Part shown: positions 25,193 through 35,376 of the stretch, in pieces | Layout of the letters: each line of letters starts with the position of its first letter | Position numbering within the stretch: the stretch's first letter is position 1 | Assembly: GCA_034008185.1 (NCBI GenBank) | Contig: CM067082.1 | Coordinates: 7,362,984-7,426,983, forward strand | DNA length: 64,000 nucleotides | Direction of reading: 5' to 3' | Origin: Gorsachius magnificus | Lineage: Eukaryota > Chordata > Aves > Pelecaniformes > Ardeidae | Position numbers and translations under genes: made by a program | Notes under the pieces: generated by a model | The model's input: only the letters and a program-made list of their open reading frames with translations | Told to the model about the DNA's origin: nothing | Database searches by the model: none

Positions 25193-25660
25193 CAGAATCA
25201 CAGAATCACAGACTAGCAAGGGTTGGAAGGGACCTCGGGAGATCATCCAGTCCAACCCTTCTGCTAAAGCAGGTTCACCTAGAGCAGGTTACACAGGACA
25301 TCATCCAGGCGGGCTTTGAATATCTCCAGAGAAGGAGACTCCACAACCTCCCTGGGCAGCCTCTTCCAGTGCTCTGTCACCCTCAAGGTAAAGAAGTTCT
25401 TCCGCATATTCAACTGAAACCTCTTCTGCTTCAGTTTGTGGCCATTGCCCCTTGTCCTGTTGCTGGACACCACTGAGAAAAGTCTGGCTCCGTCCTCATG
25501 ACATCCACCCTTGAGATATTTGTATGTGTTGATGAGATGCCCTCTCAGTTTTCTCTTTTTCAGGCTAAACAAGCCCAGAGCTCTCAGCCTTTCCTCACAG
25601 GGGAGATGATCCAGTCCTCTCATCATTTTTGTTCCCCTCCTCTGCTCTCTCTCTAGGAGT
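25193..25660 (-). mobile_element. CR1 LINE, 3' end with last 115 codons of ORF2
   Basis: A reverse-orientation CR1 tail. The terminal repeat is a variant (CAGAATCACAGAATCACAGA on the plus strand). A minus-strand frame (25626 to 25279) reads the C-terminus of ORF2: [20 protein letters not shown], a KYLKGG block, RTRGNG and [20 protein letters not shown], ending in a natural stop. The frame is intact from its 5' truncation to the stop. Its wording differs from the 9.4-kb copy at many sites ([10 protein letters not shown] in place of [10 protein letters not shown]), so it is another subfamily. It has no RT catalytic residues and cannot be active. Confidence 0.94.
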
Positions 25661-26523
25661 TTATGGAGGACTAATTAATAAGAAGGTATTAAAAATATTT
25701 ACCTCAGGAATTTCCTAAATTTCAGGCTGGTAATTAGTGGGATGACAGTCAGGAGCAGGAGTTGTTCACTGTTTCTCCATGTCCTCTGTTCTTTCCTTAA
25801 CCAGCCATTACCAGCCTCTTCTAGAGAGGGAGGGTCTTGGTCACATTTCTGGCATGGCCCAGCATAAGAGATCTTATGTTTGGAATAACTGGGCTCCAGT
25901 CACAAGTGTCTGAGCCATTTACATGTAAAAAATATTATACTTAAATTCTTCTCCTGGATCAAAGGAAAAACACCTTACATACAGATCCAAGAATTTATAA
26001 TTGCTGCAATTAAAATTGAGGCAATGCAATCAAAGCATGAAAGTTATTATGGTCCATTTAGGATGATACTAATACTTTTAGTAAGTAACAGAGTTAAGAC
26101 TGATAAAGAAAAACTTTCTAGGATCTATACATTTTTCTTTGGTGCTATGCTCACCTGTTATGCTTCACTTGTCTCTGAAGGTCATCAGCTTCAGTCCTCT
26201 TCTAGAAGGATATTCTCTCTCGTTCTTGCAGTGACTCACCCAGTATTTCACTGGTTTCCAGTGCCACAGTGTTCTTGTTCTTCTGTTACTATCCCTGAAA
26301 CCTCTTTCACCTGACTCACATTTGCTAATTTTTTGTTTGTTTCTATCTTTAGTCACCAGTATCTGGCCACCATGATATGTGTGTAGAGCCCTAGTACTTC
26401 TTGTGTCATCTTGTGCCTGCACTCACCTAAACCCTACATTTTTATTCCAGTGTCATAACATAGTTCACCCTGCACAGAGTACTTGCTTTACTGCTTATCT
26501 ATGAACAATAGACAGTATACTGT
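25661..26523. other. Unique DNA, no gene seen
   Basis: No repeat or gene was recognised between the CR1 tail and the start of the provirus remnant. Confidence 0.4.
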
Positions 26524-27100
26524 TGTCCTGGTTTCAGCTGGGACAGAATTAATTTTCTTCCTAGTAGCTGGTATAGTGCTGTGTTTTGGATTTAGTACTA
26601 GAAGAATGTTTACAACTCACTGATGCTTTAGTTGCTGGATAGTGCTTAGTCTAGTCAAGGGCTTCTCAGCTCTCAGCTCTGCCAGATGCATGAGAAGCTG
26701 GGAGGGGACATAGTCAGGACAGCTGACCCCAACTGGCCAAGGGGCTATTCCATACCATATGACATCATGCTTAATATATAAGCTGGGGGAAGAAGAAGGA
26801 AGGGGGGGACGTTTGGAGTTATGGTGTTTGTCTTCCCAAGTAACCATTACATGTGATAGTGCCCTGCTTTCCTGGAGATGGATGAACACCTGCCTGCTGA
26901 TGGGAAGTGGTGAATGAATTCCTTGCTTTGCTTTGCTTTGCTTGTGTGTGTGGCTTTTGCTTTCCCTATTAAACTGTCTTTATCTCAACCCACGAGTTTT
27001 CTCACTTTTGCTCTTCTGATTCTCTCCCCTATCCTGTTGCGGGGAGAGTGAGCGAGTGGCTGCATGGTGCTTAGTTGCCAGACAGGGTTAAACCACAACA
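26524..27100 (+). mobile_element. 5' LTR of remnant ERV (tRNA-Lys type)
   Basis: A 577-bp LTR in sense orientation starts TGTCCTGGTTTCAGCTGGG and ends AACCACAACA (TG...CA). U3 carries an AATATATAAG TATA box at 26773-26782. The R/U5 side carries the polyadenylation signal ATTAAA at 26968-26973, followed by ACTGTCTTTATCTCAACCCA. A (GCTTT)n run lies at 26926-26942. Unlike the solo LTRs in this window it is followed directly by a primer binding site and leader, which identifies it as a 5' LTR. No direct repeat matching its upstream flank (ACTGT) was found after the internal region. The LTR at 37724 is the same subfamily in inverse orientation. Confidence 0.92.
26773..26782 (+). promoter_or_regulatory. 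LTR TATA box
   Basis: AATATATAAG lies about 250 bp into the LTR and 186-195 bp before its ATTAAA signal, as expected for the retroviral promoter at the U3/R border. Position and motif are seen in the sequence; activity is not known. Confidence 0.6.
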
Positions 27101-27108
27101 GTCCTTTT

Positions 27109-27126
27109 TGGTGCCCAATGTGGGGC
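27109..27126 (+). other. ERV primer binding site (tRNA-Lys type)
   Basis: TGGTGCCCAATGTGGGGC begins 8 bp after the LTR end. From memory of retroviral primer sites this matches the tRNA-Lys(1,2) type used by betaretrovirus-like (ERVK) elements. The two differences are T for C, both at former CpG positions, as expected from methylation decay. This supports classing the LTR family as ERVK-like. Confidence 0.82.
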
Positions 27127-27465
27127 TCGAAGGGTTTGAGATAATGACAGGTTTGACTGGAATGTGCTAGATCAAATTTATAGCTGTTATTGCTGTTTAG
27201 ATATTAGTTGGCAGGCTCCTGTGCTGTCATGGGGTATGCTCACCTTACTGTACCTTAGAATCGAGTGCTCATCAGTGGCTGCTTTTTTCTTTTGCTGCTT
27301 GTGGTACCGCTACACTGCTTATCATTTCACTGTGCTGTGCCTGGGAACATTTTGATAACCGCTATGGTGATGCGCCTGGGCTGGCAGATGGCCAGGGCAT
27401 CACTGCTGTTTCTGTGCTGCTGTACTGGACAGGCTGGAACTCCGGTGTGGACTCGAGTTGAAGGA
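27127..27465 (+). mobile_element. ERV leader, unique part
   Basis: This is proviral sequence between the primer binding site and the tandem array. It contains short open stretches but no gag-like motif. It is assigned to the element from its position between the PBS and the array. Confidence 0.65.
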
Positions 27466-28065
27466 ACTGTGACCTAGGGATGAGTCTGCGCGGGAGCAGG
27501 ACACTCCGAAGAGGTGGTGTGGCCGTGAATAAGTCCACACCACAGCAGGTATATCTCAAAGTGTCTGTGGCCGTGGTTATGTCTGTGTCATGGCAGATAT
27601 ACCTTTAAAAGGATTGTGGCCCAAGGATAAGTCCACATTGGAGAAGGTATACCTCAAAGCATCTGTGGCTGTGTATGAGGTCATGATGGAGCACCTCACA
27701 GTGTGTGGCCATAGATAAGCTCATGACAGAGCAGGGTAAGCATGACAGCTACGGATAAGGCCATGTTGGAGCAAGTTCATTTCTGAAGGGACTGTGGCTG
27801 TGGGTAAGGTTCTGCTGGAGCCCCCTGTGGCTGTGGGTAAGGTTCTGCTGGAGCAGGTCTATCTCTGAAGGCATTGTGACCCATGGAGAAGGCCACACTG
27901 GAATAGGTGCACCTTGAAGCGACTGCAACTGTGGATAAGTCCATGCCACAGCAGGTATACGCCTGGAGAGACCGTGGGTTGTAGATAAGGCTCCTCTTGG
28001 AGTGGGTATAGCCTTACGGGACTGCAGGCTGTGGATAGGTCTAAGCCAGAGCAGGGGCAGGAGGG
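27466..28065 (+). repeat. ERV leader tandem repeat, about 12 units of ~49 bp
   Basis: A degenerate array. Each unit holds GACTGTGGCC-GTGGATAAG, then CCATG-TGGAGCAGG and TATACCTCAAAG or CATCTCTGAAGG. Clear units start near 27466, 27516, 27563, 27612, 27660, 27789, 27825, 27873, 27921, 27970 and 28018, with shortened units near 27700-27775. Two neighbours (27792-27822 and 27825-27855) are almost identical, sharing CTGTGGCTGTGGGTAAGGTT and CTGCTGGAGC, so unequal exchange or strand slippage has been recent relative to the rest. Frames across it are interrupted. Confidence 0.85.
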
Positions 28066-28531
28066 GGAGTTCATCGCAATGTTAAACCCTACAAGCTGTC
28101 CCAAAGGGACCAGGGGTGGAGATTCTAATGGTTATACATTTAAATTACTGTAACCCATGATTTGAGTTGCATATTATAGGAATTACTAGAGCAAGAACCA
28201 CATGAACCAACAGAGGACAAGCCTTACACGAAGCAGTGCAAGTGCAGCAGTGACCTGACCTGAGCTGGCTTTGGTGCCCAGTAACTCCACACAACACAGG
28301 ACCTCTCCTGTCCTGAGTGACTAGCCTAAGGGATGGAGTCCAAAGTCATGGACTAAATTAACTCAATGGACATTTTGTGGACATTTCTGGACATTTTACA
28401 AGGGTGGTCCATGGACTAAGGGAACGATATCTGTGTAATATATTAAAGGATGGGAAGGGTGGTTAATGAGGATTTATTGGATAGTGTGGGACCTGGGCAT
28501 GATATAAATGGCATGGAACAAGGGGTGGATA
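28066..28531 (+). mobile_element. ERV 3' non-coding internal region up to the PPT
   Basis: Proviral sequence resumes after an apparent internal deletion. From memory of related avian proviruses, the CATTTAAATTACTGTAACCC and GTGACTAGCCTAAGGGATGG stretches belong to the region before the 3' LTR. It ends in the purine-rich AACAAGGGGTGGA (28517-28529), a likely polypurine tract (PPT). Two bases later the sequence becomes unrelated AT-rich DNA where the 3' LTR should start. No gag, pol or env coding sequence remains anywhere in the element. Confidence 0.62.
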
Positions 28532-31500
28532 CAATTCCACAAAGCTAAACTAAAGCTTAAAAAAATTTAGATGACACTTAATTGATGGCTAGACAATTGT
28601 TGACACAACGAAAAGAAGCTAAAATCAGCACAGGCTAAGACAAATCCAGACAAACTATGCGATCTTGCAAGATCAGGTCAACAGAAAGCCTTTGCAAGTA
28701 GTGATAAAACAGTATACAGTATCTTAAACAAGGAAAAAAAAAAAAAAGAAAGGCTTCTTACACCTAATTGCACTCACTTTGTCTAGGTGTTAAAGAGAAT
28801 AAAAAGGTGACAAGTGGTAAAAATTCAGTGAACTTATACAAGAAGAGAACAAGTTGATTTTCTTTATTTCTATTTTCTCCCCAGTAAGTCTGAAGTGACT
28901 TTGTTTGGATCAATATAGATATCTTGCTTATGCGGTTGAATTGCTTATGCTGTTCAAAAATGCATGCCTTTAGAATTGTTTTCATTGTTTTCCAGTGAAG
29001 CATATTTAAATGGCAGCATAGATTGTCCTATTCTTTACATGACATAAATCAGAAACAGTTCCACTATGTCAAGGAAAAACTGCTGTGACCAAGTGCTGAA
29101 GAATGTGGCCGCATCATTTAAAATTAATATGTTCAGTGTATGCTCTATTTGTATTCACTGCTTTCTGTTCACTAAATATTTCTTTGTTCTTAAGGATACG
29201 AGCCATATCTCTCAAGGGTAATGCTTATTCTTTAGAACAGTAAACATATTGACCACTGCTAAGAATCTTGTAAGAGAATTTGCACTACATTAGCAGGCCA
29301 TGAATCTCCTTTTCTAAGAATCCATATTACAAAACAGATGTTTAATCAAAAACATGTCATTATATTGATTTCTTGGGAATTAATATACACAAATGTGTGT
29401 TTACACACACAGATACATGTGCACATGCAAATGCATACACAGAGTTGCATAAACAGAATGTATTGCACAAAACAGATCAATGGTTTCTTGGCTGAGCTAT
29501 CTTTCTCTTAGATTTGGTACCGATTCTATCTGTAAGAAATATTGATTCTGAATCAATTCAAAAAGAATATGGGCCTCAGATTACTGTTACAGTCCACAAC
29601 TATCTTTTTTTTTTCTTCTCAGATTGTATGATATGGCAGGCTTTCTATCTACATTCACCTTCATATATATATATTATCTGTACGCCATTTTACAGTGGCA
29701 GAATATTTCCTTGAGAAGGGATAAACAAGTTTCCTTTATAAATTTTAGCCAGTGGCATCCACTTAGACATATGTGTGCTGTGACATAAATAACATCCATG
29801 TCTCCTTTGTCTTCTGGGATGCAGTGGGAAGATTCTGTGTCTATTATTAGACTTAATTGTAACTGTTCTCCATGAGAAGTGGTTTTCTTTGTTACAGAAG
29901 CAGATATTCTGCCTTTGACAACAATCTCTTCCTTTTTTGTTTTTTTCCCCAGACATCTGGTTTGGTATTATGGAAATTATCAAGATTGTGACAATCGAAA
30001 TCTGTTAGGTATCCTACCTTACACAACTTTGGCTGATTAAGTTCTGTACTTTGATAAGGACATGTGACAAATGTGATGCTGTAAGCTAAAACTTTTTTTT
30101 TTTTTCTCCTCAGTTGATTGTCAGCTTTGATTCTTCCACATTTTCCTGCTCATTGTAATATTTTCATGACATTTTCTTCCCTTCAGAGGATGCTACATTG
30201 CCAGTTGCTAACTGGTCTCTCTAACTGTCTTCCATGAATTTTCATGGGATTCAGTTGTTCTTGCAGCAAATTTAGTATATAACCACTTAGAAAAAGCTGA
30301 TGCTGGTATTCATCAACAACACACTGGGGTAAAAGGAATCAAGATAGATGCTTTCAAAGGATTGGCTGTTATTCTTATGAAATATTAACAGCATTTTGGA
30401 CCTGTACTAAGACAGGTCTTCTTAGCACCTTTAGTGTCCATCATCAACCTTGAGCTGTTCAATCAACAGGAGGAGAACTCATATTTTATTTTTGCAAATA
30501 GAAAAAAAATCTTTATTAGTTTTGAAGAGACTGTCCACTGTAGTCAATTATGGAGTCCACTGTGTACAAGAGAGAATTTGAGTAATTTTTATGCATTTTC
30601 TCTCTCTCTCCTTCCCTGCCTTTACGCAAAATAAAACCCCACCAACAAACCACCACCTACTTTAAGATAAAAAAACTGTGGAAGACAAAGCATTTGACAT
30701 GTGTGAAACTGGAGGATTTTAGCAAATGAGTCACTCTGTAGGACAGATAAGCTTTCTCCATGATTATGACCTTCTGCTGATCTGAGATGTGCCTCAAATG
30801 AAATTAAAAGTCTAAGGTTATTTAAATGTTGTTTGAGTTTTCTTTCTTTGTGGATTATTCCTCAGGTAATCACGAAACCTGGGAAAAAGTGATGATGAGA
30901 CTTCCTAATAGTTTACTTACTCAAATGCACTCTCAAAACAGGGCCTCATTTAGGAGCAACTACATTATTTCCTTTAAAAAAATAAACCAAAGAAAACAAA
31001 ATTGAAAAGAAACAGTTCTTTACATGCAATTAAATTTGAAGTATATTTTTCTTCATTCTTAGAAATTTTATAAAATAATTACTTTTCTGCAAAACTCCTC
31101 AGAGTTTTTGCTAGGTGTCTGAGAAACCCACTAGTTCCTCCCCTAGTACTGTTTTGCCTCTGACTTCTTAAAGGGTAAATGATACTTGAAGCGCAATAAT
31201 ATGGCTATCACACTGAATTTCTGGTTCAAGGGCAAGAGGTGAAAGCTGGGTTCCAAACCAATTCTTCACTGAAATACAGTGCCATCCCCTCATCTCTGCT
31301 TTCAGCTTCCTTATTCTACTGTTCTGCTAGTAGTAATTAAATGAAAAGAGTTAATTTTTATTGCAAATTATTGGCTGTTGATTATACTCCTCTTAGAGGT
31401 AATGAAATCTGGATCTGCTACATAGTAAAAGATAAACTTTTTTTCCCGAAGCCTTTGATTTTTAAACCTGGAAGCCAGGCTCCTAAAATACTTAGGCACC

Positions 31501-31732
31501 CTTGAAAATATTACCTGTGTGTTGTCTAGTAACAGACAACAGTGAAAATTATTATTCCTTAACCAAAAGTCTGAACTCTAAACAGTTCACTTAAATAATT
31601 TGTCAGGTTTTTTGGTACCAGATAATCTGTAAAATCACTACAAAAGATAGATATACATTAATTTTGTAGGCAGAGTAACTGAGGCCTTTTCTTTATGAAA
31701 GTCAGTAAATAAAGATGCAAATGTACTGTTCT
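28532..31732. other. Unique AT-rich DNA, no gene seen
   Basis: About 3.2 kb without a recognised gene or repeat. An A run lies at 28732-28746 and an imperfect TG/CA stretch at 29393-29450. Confidence 0.45.
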
Positions 31733-32026
31733 TCAGCAGTTGGAAACCAAATTTCCATGAATTTCCACTGATGTTTTAGTAACTGGTACCCTGTATGGCA
31801 TGGCTTCCTTGCTTTTAAAACTCTCAGGAATGAATGCACTTGTATATTCCATGCAGGCATGGACTATATCTACTGTTTTGCTTAAACCTATTGGCTCTAG
31901 GAGCTGCCTGAGCACTCCTTGAAGATAATTCTGTACTTTCACATTAGCCTGGTTCACTAGCTTGAATTGAGGCTTCCTGGATTCATAGGCAGGCCACACT
32001 GAAATCCTTCTAGGATGACTCTGAAA
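31733..32026 (-). CDS. Candidate coding exon, unknown protein
   Basis: I do not recognise this gene. A minus-strand frame of about 97 codons follows a T-rich tract and a TATCAG acceptor-like site, with its first exon base at 32026. It ends at TGA (31733-31735), although a donor-like AGG/GTACCA near 31785 could end an exon earlier. The peptide reads FQSHPRRISVWPAYESRKPQ at its start, then a predicted helical stretch (VKVQNYLQGVLRQLLEPIGL), DIVHACMEYTSAF and FKSKEAMPYR. Its composition is balanced and it overlaps no recognised repeat. No start, upstream exon or conserved motif is visible. It might be an exon, a pseudogene fragment or a chance frame. Confidence 0.35.
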   Translation of the reverse strand, partial: FQSHPRRISVWPAYESRKPQFKLVNQANVKVQNYLQGVLRQLLEPIGLSKTVDIVHACMEYTSAFIPESFKSKEAMPYRVPVTKTSVEIHGNLVSNC

Positions 32027-33462
32027 CTGATATTTATCAGTTCTCATCACCAGAAAGAAGAAAAAAAACAACCCTACTTGGAAGCAAATACCAAGGCAGT
32101 GCCATCAAGATCATCCACAGAAAGGCAAGGACATGTTTTGACACAATCTGAATTCGTAGGATTTTCTCCAGTCTGCTTTCACCCTAAACTACAGGATGCG
32201 AGCAGCTGACGTGTCAGCCTTATGGATGATGAGCAAATTGAGTCTTAACTCCATATATAGATGTCTTGAATGTCAGTAGCTGGGCTTAAGCAAGAAGAAA
32301 ATATTCTTGCAGGCCTACACAAAATCAGTGTCAGCTGCTCCTATGCCATTTGCAGTACAGCAAATGTAGGCAACTACAGTTCCAATTTTAAATCAAATTA
32401 AGTAGCTCCTTTTTGCAATCACAATAAAACTCTCTCCAAGTATTTCAGGTATCTGAGTAACACTCACAATTATACCAACACAAAGCTATAATGAGAATGA
32501 GTTAGGCTTGTATCTTTTGCAATCATCTTCAGAATGGATTCCATTTAATGCCATTTTCTATTCTCATTACAATCTTTGTCAGGCAAAAACATCAGAATTT
32601 TAATGGTCAGTAAAGTCTGTTTAAAAACTATAAGCTCTTAATGCACTTACAGAGACTTTAACCTTTTAATATTCTGGACTCATCTCACTTCTCTCTCCTT
32701 ACAGAGTTCAGGAGATACAAACAGGAGAGACTAGAGATGGCAAAAGCAGAATGCCAGCCATTTTGAAAGCAAAACTACTGGAACTGAAATGAAGAACATG
32801 TAGTGAGGATCTGAAAGCCACAGTCTTTGAGATCCATGTGGCCTTGGATAAACTTAAATTTATATTTTCAAAAGTCATTGAAATCCCAAAATCCACAGAA
32901 GGCACTTAGCAAAGTGGCCTGGCATTCTGAGTTGCTAAATTTTTTGTCACCTCTTTGATGTATATGTGGGTTGCTTATCCAAAGAAGGCAATGGCCATCT
33001 CCTGGCTTGTGCTGAGTTTATGTCCATCAGAAATGAAGGCATCAACAAAGGAAAACCAAGGACCTGGGAACTTGGATCCTGTACAAACACAACCACTGAT
33101 GCAAGGTGAACCAGAAAACACTGTGACTTTAGACTGCTGCCTTTTTTCCTTCAAAGTGACTTCTCAATGAATCATGGCATGTTTATTTAAAATGGAAATA
33201 TCCACAGGAAATAAAGAAATCCCAAAATATCAATTTGCAACTGATTTGGGGAATTATCACTGGGAAAATAAATATTTGTGCATTGATGCATAGATTTCAG
33301 AGACCATGAGTTAGGGCAGCTTAAAGTAGCATGCCTATAAATCTCAATGCAGCACTGTGTGGACATTGTCTTGTGACAGCATATTAATTGCAGTTGTGTG
33401 GTTCTGTATCCAAGCTAGCCCACTTTCTTATTGAATAAATTCTCTTTGAACAAGACCTTCTT
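32027..33462. other. Unique AT-rich DNA, no gene seen
   Basis: No repeat or gene was recognised. The short frames here have no domain. Confidence 0.4.
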
Positions 33463-33730
33463 CATTGCAAGGGCACATTGCTGGCTCATGTGCAACTTGG
33501 TGTCCACCAGGACCACCAGCTCCTTTTCTGCAGACCTAGACCCCAGGTTGTACTGGTACATGGGGTTATTCCTCCTTTGGTACAGGACTTGTCTTTTCCC
33601 CATGTTGAACTTCACAAGAGTTCTGTCAGCCCATTTCTCCAGCCTGGAGAAGGTCCTTCTTAATGGCAGCACAACCATCTGGTGAACAAACCACTCCTCC
33701 CAGTTTTGTGTTATCTTCAATCCAGTCTTA
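33463..33730 (-). mobile_element. CR1 LINE, C-terminal RT fragment
   Basis: The minus strand reads a decayed CR1 ORF2 stretch downstream of the RT catalytic site: FSRLEKWADRTLVKFNMGK, then PMYQYNLG, VLVDTKLHMSQQCALAMKK. This corresponds to residues ~590-690 of the 9.4-kb copy ([20 protein letters not shown] through [12 protein letters not shown]). It is truncated on both sides and has no terminal octamer, so it is an older internal fragment. Confidence 0.9.
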
Positions 33731-34400
33731 CCTTGTGGCAAGTCTTGCCTTGTAGCATTGGCAGCATCAGTTAAAATTAGTGATTCTAGAAAATATCATG
33801 TTTCCAGCCAAAAGGCAGCAACCGTTAGATTCTAGAAACAACATCTTCAAGGTGGAGTAGTTTGGCTACAGCTGAAAAGCCTAGGGCTTTCAGTAATTTT
33901 TGATAATTTCAGGCCAGCTTCCAGAGGAGAAATGCTTTATTGTTCTGACATTTCACCAAATAAGTCAGAGGTATTCTGAGCAAAACCTGTTGATCATAGC
34001 AGTCATGTGGTTTTGGAAAAGGCCTATCACCTGGAAAAAACCAGCAACTGCATTAATCTTTTCTTACTCTTTCATCTATAAATGTCAGAAGGATAAAAAA
34101 AATAACCATGACACTAAAGTCTTTCTTACTCTGGGAAAATTGTTTCTTTATTATTCTTGAATCTGGAGTTGTAGCGTTTCCAATGCAAAAGCTAAAGAAA
34201 GTGTACCTGAGCCTATGGCCTCTGGGTATTAAAGTTATTAGCAATGAAATACATTTATTTACTCATTCAGGCATGGCTTGCATGATCTAGCATAGTCTTA
34301 GATTAAAAGTTAGCAGATCACCCTTATTCAGCAATGTGCTTATGAATATATGTTTTTTAAGAGGAAAACTCAGATCGCACAAAAAAGCATTTCAAATGAA
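33731..34400. other. Unique AT-rich DNA, no gene seen
   Basis: No feature was recognised before the LTR at 34407. Confidence 0.4.
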
Positions 34401-34406
34401 ACATGC

Positions 34407-35371
34407 TGTGTAGGGTTTGCGTGGCAAGGTTTTGGTAGTGGGGGGGCTACAGGAGTGGCTTCTGTCAGAAGATGCTAGAAGCTTCCCCTGTGTCTGATAG
34501 AGGCAACACCAGTCACCTCCAAGATGGACCCGCTGCTGGCCAAGGCCGAGCCCATCACTGACTGTGGTACTTCCTCTGTGATGACATATTTAAGAAGGGG
34601 ATAAAAACTTGCTGTGCAGCAGGAGCCAGAAGAGACGAGAGAGGATGTGAGAGGAGCATCCCTGCAGCCCCCCAGGCCAGTGGCGCAGGAGGGCAGGAGG
34701 GGCTCCAGGCGCCGGAGCAGAGATTCCCCTCAGCCCCTGGGGCAGCCCATGGTGGGGCAGGCTGTGCCCCTGCAGCCCAGGGAGGCCCACGGGGGAGCAG
34801 ATCCCCACCTGCAGCCCGGGCAGGACCCCACGCCGGAGCAGGGGGGTGCCCCAAGGAGGCTGTGCCCCCGTGGGAAGCCCACGCTGGAGCCGTCTGCTCC
34901 TGAGGGACTGCACCCCGTGGGAAGGAGGGACCCAGGCTGGAGCAGCTGGTGAGGAACTGCAGCCCGTGGGAAGGGCCCAGGTTGGAAAATTTAATGGAGG
35001 ACTGTCTGGCATGGGAGGGACCCCACAATGGAGCAGGGGAAGAGTGTGAGGAGTAATGAATGGCAGAGAAAACATGTGATGAACCGAGTGAAGTTGAGCT
35101 CTGGAAGAAGGGAGAGGTGGGGGGAAGGTGTTTTAAGATTTAGCTTTATTTCTTATTATTCTACTCTGATTTGATTGGTAATAAATTAAATTAATTTCCC
35201 CAAGTCGAGTCTGTTTTGCCCATGATGATAATTGCTGGATGATCTCTCCCTGCCCTTATCTCAACCCACGAGCCTTTCATCGTTATTTTCTGCCCCTGTC
35301 CAGTTGAGGAGGGGGAGTGATGGAGTGACTTGGTAGGAACCTGGCATCCAACCAGGCTCAAGTCCCCCACA
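34407..35371 (+). mobile_element. Solo ERV LTR, GC-rich family, with TSD
   Basis: A 965-bp LTR in sense orientation runs from TGTGTAGGGTTTGCGTGGC to AAGTCCCCCACA. A CATGC direct repeat flanks it (34402-34406 and 35372-35376; 6 bp if the shared A is counted). A TATA-like ATATTTAAG lies at 34578-34586 and AATAAA at 35180-35185. Between them is a GC-rich block (34650-35040) of imperfect units containing CTGCACCCCGTGGGAAGG and CAGGCTGGAGCAGCTG. Long open frames in this block on both strands are by-products of its GC content, not genes. An inverted copy of the same family lies at 58446-59482. Confidence 0.92.
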
Positions 35372-35376
35372 CATGC

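Noticed and set aside
27164..28104. Several 60-80-codon frames in the ERV leader
   Set aside because: They cross the tandem array in several frames and show no gag-like motif. Treated as chance frames in proviral leader DNA.
34555..35075. Overlapping 157-161-codon minus-strand and 112-codon plus-strand frames
   Set aside because: They lie inside the GC-rich unit block of the 34.4-kb LTR. They are rich in Pro, Gly, Ala and Trp, recur in the inverted copy at 58.4 kb, and are open on both strands because of composition.
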